Positions 47,957-60,200 of a stretch of 64,000 nt of DNA are shown one piece after another. The notes beneath the pieces are model-generated. The model searched no databases and had not been told where the DNA came from. It saw only the letters and a list, made by a program, of their open reading frames with translations. The position numbers and the translations under genes are program-made. The first letter of the stretch is position 1, and each line of letters opens with the position of its first letter. The DNA is from Orobanche coerulescens (lineage: Eukaryota; Streptophyta; Magnoliopsida; Lamiales; Orobanchaceae), in the NCBI GenBank assembly GCA_033398695.1, contig CM065815.1, forward strand, positions 103,320,501 through 103,384,500, read 5' to 3'.

Positions 47957-49215
47957 TGATACGAATTTGCTCGGAAAGATAAATATGTATCGGTCGGAGT
48001 GTGTATAAGGATATCGTAGCGGAAGTCTTTTATGAGTAGCGTATTTCGGATGTAGTTTTGTGGATGTAATATCGGATAAAGTAAGAATATCGATCAAGAA
48101 GACTTGAACGATCAAGAACAAGGATTTATCGAATTAGACATATAATTCGATAAGTGATTTCTTCTCAAGACCTATTGAGAATCGATCGGATTAATACTCG
48201 AAAACGCGTCGAATAAAAATCAAGAGTTTGATAAAAATCATTAATTTCGGATAAAGTGATGATATCGATCAAGAAGACTTGAACGATCAGGAACAAAGGT
48301 TTATCGAATTAGACCTATAATTCGATAAGATGATTTCTTCTCAAGACCTATTGCGAATCGATCGGATTAATACTCGAAAACGCGTCGTATAAAAATCAAG
48401 GTTCGATGAAAATCATTCACGAATGATGAAAACACAAAGTGTAATCTTTTACTTTAACATTCAATTCTCTAATTACAAGATACAACATGACTACTTATAG
48501 CGTGTACTCTCCTCAAATGAAATAAAGAAAGAACAAAAATAAGATCACATGATCTTGGAAAATCAAGATAAAATAAAGAGGGGAACATAAAATCAAAATA
48601 AAACAAAGTAAATCAAAAAGAGGGGGACATAATCTTTAGGAAGAAAAAGAAAGAAAAAAGGAAGACAAACAATACACAAAAGTGTATAAAATAATAGGGG
48701 CTGGCTGCCGGACACGGGCCGTGTCGATTGACACGGCCGCGGCTGCATGTGCGGACGCAACATGTTCGGCAGGACTCGACCGTGTTCGTCTGACACGGTC
48801 GGGATGGGCGGCAGCAGGGTTTGCTGTTTCTGGGCGAGTAGGACTCGACCGTGTCGCCTGGCAAGGTCGGGTTGGACGGGCAGACGTTCCGGCAGTTCTG
48901 GACGAGTAGGACTCGACCGTGTCGCCTGACACGGTCGGGTCTGGCCGACAGTGACTTTTGCTTGTCCGGGACAGTGCGGCACGGGCCGTGTTGAATGACA
49001 CGGCCGAGTTCGGTCGGCAGTCCTTGGGCATTTTCCGGCACAGCATGACACGGGCCGTGTCATACGATACGGCCGAGACCTGGCACCTTGGTCCTTCTCG
49101 TTTTGTGTCCGTTTTCTCGCCTAAAAATGTAGTCGCACGTGCATGGCGCGTTGTAAGGCCTTTTACGTCGATCCTTACTTCGTCTTCTTCATTCGGACTA
49201 GTCAATTTCGTATCA
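47957..49215 (-). repeat. TR-GAG LTR c (5')
   Basis: 1259 bp; two internal units, as in LTR a. GTATA follows at 49216-49220. Confidence 0.9.
48711..49076 (-). promoter_or_regulatory. GACACGGGCCGTGTC palindrome array, LTR c
   Basis: Same arrangement as in LTRs a and b, with a few point changes. Confidence 0.82.
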
Positions 49216-49267
49216 GTATATGCCTTAATCTGAAGTTATGGGCTTCTCCTAGTTAGGGTATGACTAA

Positions 49268-50121
49268 GGGCTTGTTTATTTTTTACTTAATCAGCTTGAT
49301 GCTTAATCAGCTTAATCGGTCAGCTATATTTTGTTGTTTACTTTCAACTTAATGATCTTAATAATGTCTTTTTCATTAAGCAATTTTTGGGGTGTCCTTA
49401 CCATTAAGCCAGAAATATTTCCCCAATATACCAAAATTACCCTCTCTAATAATAAAAGAATTGAGTATATATAGTATAAATTATCATATAATCTTAATTA
49501 TAATTAAGTATATATAGTATAAATTTAAAATATATATTAATATTATATATTTAGAGTCATAAAATATAAACTATTTATTGATAAAAAATTAATATAACTA
49601 TATATATATATATATTAAAATATAACTCAATATATTTATAAAAATATTGTCTAATTATTTAAATATACTTAAAAATTATAATATGATTTGTGATTATATA
49701 TTATAATATAAATTAAAATATATATTATGTTATATTATATAAATTGATTTTTTATATTGACTATTAAAAATTTTAATATAACTATATATATTAAATATAA
49801 CTTAATATATTTATAAAAATATTGTCTGATTATTTAAATATACCTGAAAATTATAATACAATTTATGAATATATATTATAATATAAATTAAAATATATAT
49901 TATGTTATATTTTATAAATTGATTTTTTTCATACTGACTATTAAAAAAATTAATAATAACTATATATATATATATATTAAAATATAACTTAATATATTTA
50001 TAAAAAATATTGTCTGATTATTTAAATACACCTAAAAATTATAATATGATTTATGAATATATATTGTAATATAAATTAAAATATATATTATGTCATATCA
50101 TTTAAATTGATTATATAAACT
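49268..50121. mobile_element. AT-rich MITE-like element, left part
   Basis: Starts GGGCTTGTTTATTTTTTACTT. The reverse complement of the matching right end near 61685 is GGAGTTATTTACTTTTTTTT. The AT-rich body has three imperfect copies of a 170-190 bp unit (AACTTAATATATTTATAAAA core at about 49625, 49800 and 49985). It is interrupted by the LINE at 50136. Flanking trinucleotides are TAA and TGA, so the TSD is imperfect. Confidence 0.6.
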
Positions 50122-50135
50122 AAAATGCTCAATCC
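50122..50135. repeat. LINE target-site duplication (left copy)
   Basis: AAAATGCTCAATCC, repeated at 61496-61509. Confidence 0.88.
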
Positions 50136-51230
50136 CAAGCATACGCCTCGTTGGCATCAGAGAGTTCATGATCTTACTGGTTTTCGCCAAGGCGATCTCC
50201 CCATCACCTATCTAGGTGTGCCCCTTTACAAAGACTTTATGAGACGAGAGCTCTTTGTTGGGGTGAAGCAACGGATGTTGGATAGGATCTCTGGTTGGTC
50301 CCATCGTCACTTTGCTTTTGGGGGACGCTTGGCTCTTATTAAGAGCACTCTCTGCACGATTCCTCTTCACCTGCTTCAGGTTTTGAACCCTCCACAATAC
50401 ATTATCCAGGAGCTCGAGCAGATCATTGCGAGATACTTCTGGGGTGCTGTTGGTCCGAAGAGGAAGACGCACTGGGTCCGTTGGCGCCAGATTTGTCGTC
50501 CGGTCTGTGAGGGAGGCCTCGGGATTCGGAGCCTTTCGGATATGGCGAGAGCTTTTAGTTATAAGCTCTGGTGGCGCCTTCGCGCGGACACGTCTCTGTG
50601 GGCGCAGTTTATGCTCCGCAGAAACTGCTTTGCTGGCCTTTATATGCCTATGCATACTGCTCTTAAAGCTCATGCCATCCACCCTTGGCGCCGTCTCCTC
50701 CGCGTGGGTATTGAGGCTCAGGAGTTCATTCGCTGGACTCTTGGTCGTGGCTGCGGGGAGGTCAGCTTTTGGGACGATACTTGGATTGAGGATAGGCCGA
50801 TTTCCTCTTATTATCAGGTTACTGGTAGACCCCTTCTTAGGATTAATGAGTTATGGGTTGATGGGACGTGGGACATGGGTATGTTGGAGTCTATTGTTGG
50901 AGAGGAGCTAGGATTTACCCCTCAGTTCATCCAGGAGATCTCCGCGATTCCCATTGCTGAGGAGGATTCGGATAATATGTGCTGGACTCTTACCTCTTCG
51001 GGTGCGTTCTCATTGTCGTCGGCTTGGTCTCACATCAGGGTGAGGGGTCAGGCTAATCTTATTTATGGGGCCATCTGGACAGCCTTACTCACACCGACCA
51101 TTTCGGTGTTTATTTGGCGACTTCTCATGCGACGGATCCCGACTGATGACATTCTACAGAGGAGGGGCGTTTCATTGGCTTCTAGATGTTTGTGCTGCTC
51201 GCATATCCTTACTCAGACCTACCATACCGA
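50136..51230 (+). pseudogene. 5'-truncated plant LINE, left part (RT C-terminus)
   Basis: Plus-strand frame with DLPITYLGVPLYKDFMRREL, ISGWSHRHFAFGGRLALIKS, IIARYFWGAVGPKRKTHWVRW and the start of a zinc-binding zf-RVT region (SVFIWRLLMRRIPTDDIL, RCLCCSH). The endonuclease and the catalytic RT core (YADD-type) are missing, so the copy was 5'-truncated at insertion. It is cut at 51231 by a gypsy element and resumes at 60312 in the same protein. Confidence 0.9.
51226..51230. repeat. 5-bp TSD ACCGA (left copy)
   Basis: Identical to 60307-60311; flanks the gypsy element. Confidence 0.9.
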
Positions 51231-52007
51231 TGTAACACCCCCAAATCCTATTGGGTTATTACAGTGCCGTGGACCCCACGCCAGGAGATCCACCAGGCGA
51301 ACATGACTAAAATACATTAAATTAAACAACAAAGGAAAATCATAGTCCCTACCATTATATCCGACACAATATTCCGATAAGGAATTTCAATGACAAAAGT
51401 GGCCTACATGGCCAAAATGAAATACAACAGCATCCACGAACATCTGTTCGGGTAATACAACACGACAACAACTGACAAGACTGGAGTACACTCCAACTGA
51501 CTGACCAACAATGAACAACTCGGACTAGTATCGCTCGTATGCCTCGTCGCCATCGTCATGCCCCTGTGCCTCAACTCTCTCCTCGCAAGCACCTAAAACA
51601 TGAAAACATGTTCCGCCACGGGTCATCCAGATAATGAACATCAAATACATGTATAACATGATATGCATCCAAAGGCAGAATGAAACGGTACAATGATGAT
51701 AATAATACGAGATGCTCACAAACCAAGGTAGGAACCGAGCATTCGTGAAATACTATGCCCACGGCATACTATTAATACCTGTTCGACAGGTTAGAACATA
51801 AATGCCCAACGGCGAATCATAATCACAGAATACCACAATGAATTAAACGACATGAACCAAACTAGAACTGAATTTAATATGAATCATAATGCCCAAAGGC
51901 TCCAATGAAAATACCAAGGCATTACAAAAGGCCTGAAAGTCATTCAGCGGAAGTTAACAAATATCATAAACACCTGAATGTCAAAACAGCCCGAAGCTGT
52001 ATCAATG

Positions 52008-52187
52008 AGGGCCGAAGCCACGGCACGAAGCCGTATCACAATGAGGGCCGAAGCCACGGCATCCAGCCGTATCAAAATTAGGGCCGAAGCCACGGCATCC
52101 AGCCGTATCCCAATTAGGGCCGAAGCCACGGCATCCAGCCGTATCACAATGAGGGCCGAAGCCACGGCACGAAGCCGTATCACAATG
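52008..52187 (-). repeat. 36-bp tandem repeats in LTR
   Basis: Five units of GGGCCGAAGCCACGGCAYCC followed by AGCCGTATCACAAT. The period is a multiple of three, so frames on both strands stay open; these are not genes. Confidence 0.9.
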
Positions 52188-53608
52188 AATGATAGTGTGC
52201 TGCCTTGAGTCGGCCAACACGATGATAGTAACCCACGGATAGACACCGTCCTTGACAGTCCCAAATTAACACCTCGATTGCCTTAGAACGGCCAACCGAC
52301 AACAATGATGCAGCGGATGATTGAACACTTCGATTTGCCTGAGAACGGCCAATCGATAACAATGACACGATAAATGAGTGAATACCTCGATTGCCTTAGA
52401 AAGGTCAATCGATAACAATGATGCAGTGAATGATTGAACATTTAGATTTGCCTGAGAACGGCCAATCGATGACAATGATACTAAGGATGCCTCGGCACCT
52501 TTAATCGGTTCTGAAGCGAAGGTGAGAAATGGATAAGCCAATGCCTTTAATCGGCTGCATGCTTTTAATGACGATCCAAACAGAATAACAATGATCTCAA
52601 CGATGTCTTAAATTGACATCTATATTAACAACAATCGATACATCGATACCGCGAACCGGCTATCGACAATGACATTAATAATGAGTATTACAATGCCTTG
52701 AATCGGCCGTTAACGAACAACAATAAACATTTGGCAAAATTGCCGGAAGGTATCGTATCGAACGATCTCTTGATATCAATGAATTCATGAAGAGACTAAG
52801 TCTAGGAATGATACAACACATTCATACACATACATGATGACATTAGCTCATTGACTAGTACAAGTATAAAACTTGCCTCAAACCGAAGGTGAGAAGGTAC
52901 TTCCACGATCAACGTCCTTAATGAAATTACCGGCCGCTCGAACAACCTTAAACAACATGAATACCAACAATTCTCTTAATACATGAATCAAGCATGATCA
53001 CAACCAACTCAAAAGTCGATACAACAATACCCGAAACTCATTGGGGCATTTAAACAAACGCGTTGTAAACAATCTCCAATTGTTTACCACCAAAACTCAT
53101 TTACATCCGAAACCAACTCCCAATGAATGAATCAAACCAACAAAAACTCATGAATACTATCAATAATCCAGTAGGAATACTTAGAACGATATTTCAACAA
53201 CATTTGGTCGAAAACCCCCAAAATTCCAAAGTCAACCCGTAAGGGTTCTTGAACAATTTCTCAATTATTCGTAAATTCCGAAAAATCACACCAATGAATC
53301 CGTAGAAATACAAGTATCCGAGATAGATAATCCATATCTAACATATTCTAACATAATATCGATTTGCACGAAGAGATCGAAAGCAAAATACCCAAGATCC
53401 GAAATTCTAGATCCAAGAATCATTACCTTGCTTTGGAGTGATGAAACCGATTTAGATGATGATTAATCCAACTTAGGAGCTTGAAGATGATGCTAGATGA
53501 TTGCAGCTCGAAAAGACCTTTCCGAATCGCCCGAGCTCGTCCGAAATGATTGAGAAATGAAGAAATGACGAAGGTTGGACCGAACTGTCCTATTTATACT
53601 GTCCTAGC

Positions 53609-54032
53609 TTAGCGCGCGCTAACTCCTGATGTTAGCGTGCGCTAACGCGTGTACCGGTAGTCCAAGACTTCGATCAATCGTTAGCGTGCGCTAAGTACCT
53701 TTGGTAGCGTGCGCTAACGGCTGTTCTTAGCGTCGTTAACCTTATGTTAGCGTGCGCTACGATAGTTGATATCCAAAAATCACGGAGTCCGTAACCTCAT
53801 CCTCTATTCTCGAGCGCTAGCGTGCGCTACTCGATGTCTTAGCGTGCGTTACCAAGATAGTTAGCGACGCTACTTACCACTCGTAGCGTGCGCTACGAAT
53901 TTCCCAAATCAGCCCGGTACCTTACGGGTATGCTCGCCTCACTTGCGCTAGCGTGCGCTAATATCTTGAATCATTGCGTGCGTCACATGCACCTCATTAG
54001 CGCGCGCTAACTACAATGTGTAGCGTGCGCTA
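53609..54032 (-). promoter_or_regulatory. TAGCGYRCGCTA array, gypsy 3' LTR
   Basis: About 14 sites from TTAGCGCGCGCTAA to GTAGCGTGCGCTAC, starting about 10 bp from the TATA box. Several sites look damaged compared with the other LTR (e.g. TTAGCGTCGTTAA where the other has TTAGCGTACGTTAA). Confidence 0.88.
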
Positions 54033-54219
54033 CCTCTCAAGCGAAAATCAAAACATGATGATGATGACAATAATCTCGGCTCGATCTCAAGTGATGATCC
54101 CAAAATACGCGAATGGTGAACATAGTTGATCAATATGAATGATGAATGATTATTCTTGAATGAAAAAAATTGAGTGACATCTTGAATGATAATAAATGAA
54201 TTCACAACCGGGTATTACA

Positions 54220-56169
54220 TACTCCCCCCCTTAAAAGAGTTTCGTCCTCGAAACTGAGGGTAAACAACTCGGGATATGAACTATCCATCACGATCTGAAA
54301 ACAATAACGCCTAAATAGTCCTCGGGACCAAATCAACTGCAAGCCCAAGTCCCCAAGACTTGACGTCTCGGAACACAGTGAACGATTTCTCAAATTATCA
54401 CGAAATCTCGAGCACAACGCCGGAGGGATGAACTCCCAACAAATGACCCAAATCTCAAGATTCTCAAATATGATCATAATAAGATAGACCAACAATAAAT
54501 GATCCACAGTCACGATACATTATTACGGATAGATTTACACAGTCATCCAAAAACAAGGTTACATCTCGAATGTACCCAACATCGATATCCTCCCATATCA
54601 TCGATTTCCTCTATCTCAACGATTTAAGGTATATCCGACGATGAGCTCGCCGCTAACTAAGACCTCAGAAGGTCACGAGAATGAAAGTGACGAAAATGAA
54701 TGATGAATGATAAATGACTACAAATCCGACAAGGATTTAGAATGACTCACCAAGGTGAATTAATAACGTCATGAGTGATAGTTCCCTGAAGTGATTGGAA
54801 CCGCCGTTCCTCGTGAATTAAAGGATTAATCGATAATTATGTGTCCCAACATGATTGATATATATGATGAATGAATTATATGAATGAATGAATGACAATG
54901 AAATGAATGATTATCCTCCTACCGAGCAAGAATTAACTTGCTCAAAACTGGTGATGAATGTCCTTACCTCGGGCTCTCGAAGCCTGATAGGGCCCCTTGA
55001 ATGAAGTACGGGCTGGAGTAACAAAATCCCTCGAGGCTCTTGAGCTCCCTTGAGATTTACTGGCGCTAGAACCCTGCAGATTTACGCGGTGTCCCCGCCT
55101 CCCACACGTAAAACAAACAATAGCCGCACCGTACACCGGTACTAACGTGACTCTTTGAATCACGATTAAAGCAAACAACGGTCGAACTCGTCGCCGAGAG
55201 GAAAATGCTGTCCCAAAGACGAAGACAACTAGAAAACGACCCTTGGACGTCGGAGCCCGATGTCCCTCCGAACGAGCCGGCATTCTAGTCCTCTCACCAA
55301 GAAATCAAGGATGCTTCGAGTAAGCTCCTTGATCAAAAGCTCTGCTCCAAGAGCCTTCCCGATGAACTCACTAAGTGAATTACAATTGTGATTGAACAAT
55401 CGCATCCTCAATCGCGGATTTAGCCTCTTGCTAAAATACTTAATTTTATCCGCCTCGACGGATAATTGACGAAGCAAATCAAGTAGTCACGAAACTTCTC
55501 AAAGAATGACAATAACACCCTCGTCCTCATCGGGTTCGGGGTTCAAAACCTCGACAACTTGGCTTCACGAAGTGGAGCCGGATAATACCTCTCTAACATG
55601 AGAGTCTTGAACTCGCTCCAAATACAATCACGATCGATGGGTTTCACGAGAAAGCCACCACGAATAAGCGCCCTTACTCAAGTAATAAGCCGCCATCGCC
55701 ACTTTACTCTCTTAGGACCTCGAACCATGTCGAAGAGTTTATCAAAATGCTCGAGCCAATGAACAATATCACCGGTTCCGACGAACCCTCAAAAGTAGGC
55801 GGCATCGACGAGAGATATCGCCAACAATCGATTCACTCCTCCATCTGTCCATGAAATGGCACTGCATCCTCATTGCGGTGGACCACGAACCATCGAGGTC
55901 TGCATGGTCTCCACTATCCGCGTCATCTGAGTCATCTGGGCCATCATGCCCTGCATAAATATGAATGGATCAACCCGAACACCTTCCGAGTGAGATGCCT
56001 CTCGGGTACGACTCCCTGACAGTGAATGATTATCTGCTGATGAATGAGTAGCCTCGCTATTTGATGAATTAATGATATCCCTCGTGTTCGTGTGGGCATG
56101 CACACGAGATCCCGGGTTCCGGCCCGCACTGCGGCCTCTTCCCCTGCGTCCTCTGACAGCCCTATCCAT
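54220..56169 (-). pseudogene. broken gypsy gag
   Basis: Starts MDRAVRGRRGRGRSAGRNP at 56169 and runs to 55870 (99 codons, with MMAQMTQMTRIVETMQ). It resumes in other frames at 55477-55229 (VEADKIKYFSKRLNPRLRMR) and 55283-54942, with a knuckle-like CFTCGRRGHR. Downstream to 54220 there is noncoding sequence. The breaks are many and mostly small indels; some could be consensus errors at CAG/CTG. Confidence 0.75.
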
Positions 56170-56449
56170 ACTGAAGTAGGAAAGTCACATGATGATTATA
56201 GATTCCGCATGAAGATCGCATTATGATTACGTTACAGAGTGACAATAATGAGCATACACGCTCTAACACAATGAATGCATTACTGATTTAATGAAATGAT
56301 CGTCAACATTATGCCAGAGTAGGATAAGATCGTATGAAACATCAAATGAGGTAACATGATTGCCTGATGAAATTCTTGAAATGATTACCTTGAACAAGTT
56401 AACAAGGTTGAAAATTCGATCATCAAGATCAACAACTGAACCGTGAGAT

Positions 56450-56880
56450 GGGCTGAATGATTAATGAATTAACTGAACAATGAGATTGACTGTATGAGGA
56501 ATGAATTAACTAAACGATGAGATTAATTGAGTGATGAATGAATTAGCTGAACGATGAGGTTAATTGAGTGATGAACGAAGCAACTGAGTAATGATATTGA
56601 CTGAATGATGAATGAATTAACTGAGTGATGAATGAGTTAACTGAGTGATGAATTAACTGAGTAATGATATTGACTGAGTGATGAATGAATTAACTGAGTG
56701 ATGAATTAACTGAGTAATGATACTGACTGAGTGATGAATGAATTAACTGAGTGATGAATGAGTTAACTGAGTGATGAATTAACTGAGTAATGATATTGAC
56801 TGAGTGATGAATGAATTAACTGAGTGATGAATTAACTGAATAATGATATTGACTGAGTGATGAATGAATTAACATGATCG
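56450..56880. repeat. minisatellite in leader between 5' LTR and gag
   Basis: Tandem and higher-order copies of a 16-20 bp word GAATTAACTGAGTGATGAAT, alternating with GAGTAATGATATTGACTGAG. Lies in the untranslated leader, where packaging signals occur in retroelements (inference). Confidence 0.85.
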
Positions 56881-57288
56881 ACAAGATCAACATGACGATT
56901 GAGGATTATTAACTGATGAATGAGTTGATCCTTAATGCTTACACAAGCCACACGTGTCCCAAAACAATTAGTCATGAATCAATCATAACACTAATATCGC
57001 ATATAGGTTTCAACAAGGCATGAACAATTAATGACATGATGAATGTATGAACATAAAGAGAATCGAGTCCTTACACAGGTCATACGAAGCTTCGAGGTCT
57101 CGCGATACTAGTCTTCACTGACGACGACTCGATGAATGAATGACTCGTGCAGTCGCACTAATATTACGACTCACAAAACCTGACTGACTAGATTGTCATA
57201 ACCTGACAATCCCACCACTACCGCGTCGGTAGGACCACATAACTCACATCTCAGGGTATTTCACAACCCAAATCTCTGATACTATTTC

Positions 57289-60200
57289 TGTAACACCCCC
57301 AAATTCTATTGGGTTATTACAGTGCCGTGGACCCCACGCCAGGAGATCCACCAGGCGAACATGACTAAAATACATTAAATTAAACAACAAAGGAAAATCA
57401 TAGTCCCTACCATTATATCCGACACAATATTCCGATAAGGAATTTCAATGACAAAAGTGGCCTACATGGCCAAAATGAAATACAACAGCATCCACGAACA
57501 TCTGTTCGGGTAATACAACACGACAACAACTGACAAGACTGGAGTACACTCCAACTGACTGACCAACAATGAACAACTCGGACTAGTATCGCTCGTATGC
57601 CTCGTCGCCATCGTCATGCCCCTGTGCCTCAACTCTCTCCTCGCAAGCACCTAAAACATGAAAACATGTTCCGCCTACGTGGTCACCATCCGATAATGAA
57701 CATCAAATACATGTATAACATGATATGCATCCAAAGGCGTAATGAAGCAGTACAATGATGATAATAATACGAGATGCTCACAAACCAAGGTAGGAACCGA
57801 GCATTCGTGAAATACTATGCCCACGGCATACTATTAATACCTGTTCGACAGGTTAGAACATAAATGCCCAACGGCGAATCATAATCACAGAATACCACAA
57901 TGAATTAAACGACATGAACCAAACTAGAATTGAATTTAATATGAATCATAATGCCCAAAGGCTCCAATGAAAATACCAAGGCATTACAAAAGGCCTGAAA
58001 GTCATTCAGCGGACGTTAACAAATATCATAAACACCTGAATGTCAAAAGCAATTAATTTGTATCAATGAGGGCGAAGCCACGGCACGAAGCCGTATCACA
58101 ATGAGGGCCGAAGCCACGGCATCGGCCGTATCACAATTAGGGCGAAGCCACGGCATCCAGCCGTATCACAATTAGGGCCGAAGCCACGGCATCCAGCCGT
58201 ATCACAATGAGGGCCGAAGCCACGGCACGAAGCCGTATCACAATGAATGATAGTGTGCTGCCTTGAGTCGGCCAACACGATGATAGTAACCCACGGATAG
58301 ACACCGTCCTTGACAGTCCCAAATTAACACCTCGATTGCCTTAGAACGGCCAACCGACAACAATGATGCAGCGGATGATTGAACACTTCGATTTGCCTGA
58401 GAACGGCCAATCGATAACAATGACACGATAAATGAGTGAATACCTCGATTGCCTTAGAAAGGTCAATCGATAACAATGATGCAGTGAATGATTGAACATT
58501 TAGATTTGCCTGAGAACGGCCAATCGATGACAATGATACTAAGGATGCCTCAGCACCTTTAATCGGTTACCGACGACGAAGGTGAGAAATGGATAAGCCA
58601 ATGCCTTTAATCGGCCTGTACAGTTTTAATGACGATCCAAACAGGAATAACAATGATCTCAACGATGTCTTAAATTGACATCTATATTAACAACAATCGA
58701 TACATCGATACCGCGAACCGGCTATCGACAATGACATTAATAATGAGTATTACAATGCCTTGAATCGGCCGTTAACGAACAACAATAAACATTTGGCAAA
58801 ATTGCCGGAAGGTATCGTATCGAACGATCTCTTGATATCAATGAATTCATGAAGAGACTAAGTCTCGGAATGATACAACACATTCATACACATACATGAT
58901 GACATTAGCTCATTGACTAGTACAAGTATAAAACTTGCCTCAAACCGAAGGCGAGAAGGTACTTCCACGATCAACGTCCTTAATGAAATTACCGGCCGCT
59001 CGAACAACCTTAAACAACATGAATACCAACAATTCTCTTAATACATGAATCAAGCATGATCACAACCAACTCAAAAGTCGATACAACAATACCCGAAACT
59101 CATTGGGGCATTTAAACAAACGCGTTGTAAACAATCTCCAATTGTTTACAACCAAAACTCATTTACATCTGAAACCAACTCCCAATGAATGATTCAAACC
59201 AACAAAAACTCATGAATACTATCAATAATCCAGTAGGAATACTTAGAACGATATTTCAACAACATTTGGTCGAAAACCCCCAAAATTCCAAAGTCAACCC
59301 GTAAGGGTTCTTGAACAATTTCTCAATTATTCGTAAATTCCGAAAAATCACACCAATGAATCCGTAGAAATACAAGTATCCGAGATAGATAATCCATATC
59401 TAACATATTCTAACATAATATCGATTTGCACGAAGAGATCGAAAGCAAAATACCCAAGATCCGAAATTCTAGATCCAAGAATCATTACCTTGCTTTGGAG
59501 TGATGAAACCGATTTAGATGATGATTAATCCAACTTAGGAGCTTGAAGATTATGCTAGATGATTGCAGCTCGAAAAGACCTTTCCGAATCGCCCGAGCTC
59601 GTCCGAAATGATTGAGAAATGAAGAAATGACGAAGGTTGGACCGAACTGTCCTATTTATACTGTCCCAGCTTAGCGCGCGCTAACTCCTGATGTTAGCGT
59701 GCGCTAACGCGTGTACCGGGTAGTCCAGTACCCCCTGACTGAATCGTTAGCATGCGCTAAGTACCTTTGGTAGCGTGCGCTAACAGCCTGTTCTTAGCGT
59801 ACGTTAACCTTATGTTAGCGTGCGCTACCTGATAGTTGATATCCAAAAATCCTGGAGTCCAGAACCTACTGTCCTCTATTCTGAGCGCGCTAGCGTGCGC
59901 TACTCTGATGTCTTAGCGTGCGTTACCAGCATAGTTAGCGTACGCTACTTACCACTCGTAGCGTGCGCTACGAATTTCCCAAATCAGCCCAGTACCTTCT
60001 GGACTGTCTGCCTCACTTGCGCTAGCGTGCGCTAATACTGAATCATTGCGTGCGTCACATGCACCTCATTAGCGCGCGCTAACTACAATGTGTAGCGTGC
60101 GCTACCTCTCAAACTGAAAATCAAAACATGATGATGATGATGACAATAATCTCGGCTCGATCTCAAACAGTGATGATCCCAAAATACGCCGAATGGTGAA

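Larger units (their letters stand above)
42651..49215 (-). mobile_element. tandem TR-GAG retrotransposon: three LTRs, two gag ORFs
   Basis: LTR 42651-43910, ORF, LTR 45217-46650, ORF, LTR 47957-49215, all minus-oriented. LTR ends are TGATACGAATT and TTTCGTATCA. A single GTATA duplication flanks the whole array, so it behaves as one insertion. Each internal unit has its own PBS and PPT. No protease, RT or integrase is present. Terminal-repeat elements with only gag (TR-GAG) are a known class of non-autonomous plant retrotransposon; the three-LTR form most likely arose by unequal LTR recombination. Confidence 0.93.
51231..54219 (-). repeat. 3' LTR of gag-only gypsy
   Basis: 2989 bp. Contains five 36-bp tandem repeats (52008-52187), further longer imperfect repeats with GCCAATCGATAACAATGA words (about 52270-52480), a TATA box (minus-strand TATAAAT, 53592-53598) and the motif array 53609-54032. 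Confidence 0.92.

Noticed and set aside
51944..52264. Frame of repeated ALIVIRLDAVAS-type units
   Set aside because: Product of the 36-bp tandem repeats in the LTR; the sister LTR breaks it.
59671..60104. Regularly repeated palindromes suggesting a CRISPR array
   Set aside because: Repeats are 12-14 bp, degenerate and irregularly spaced, in a plant LTR. There are no cas genes.
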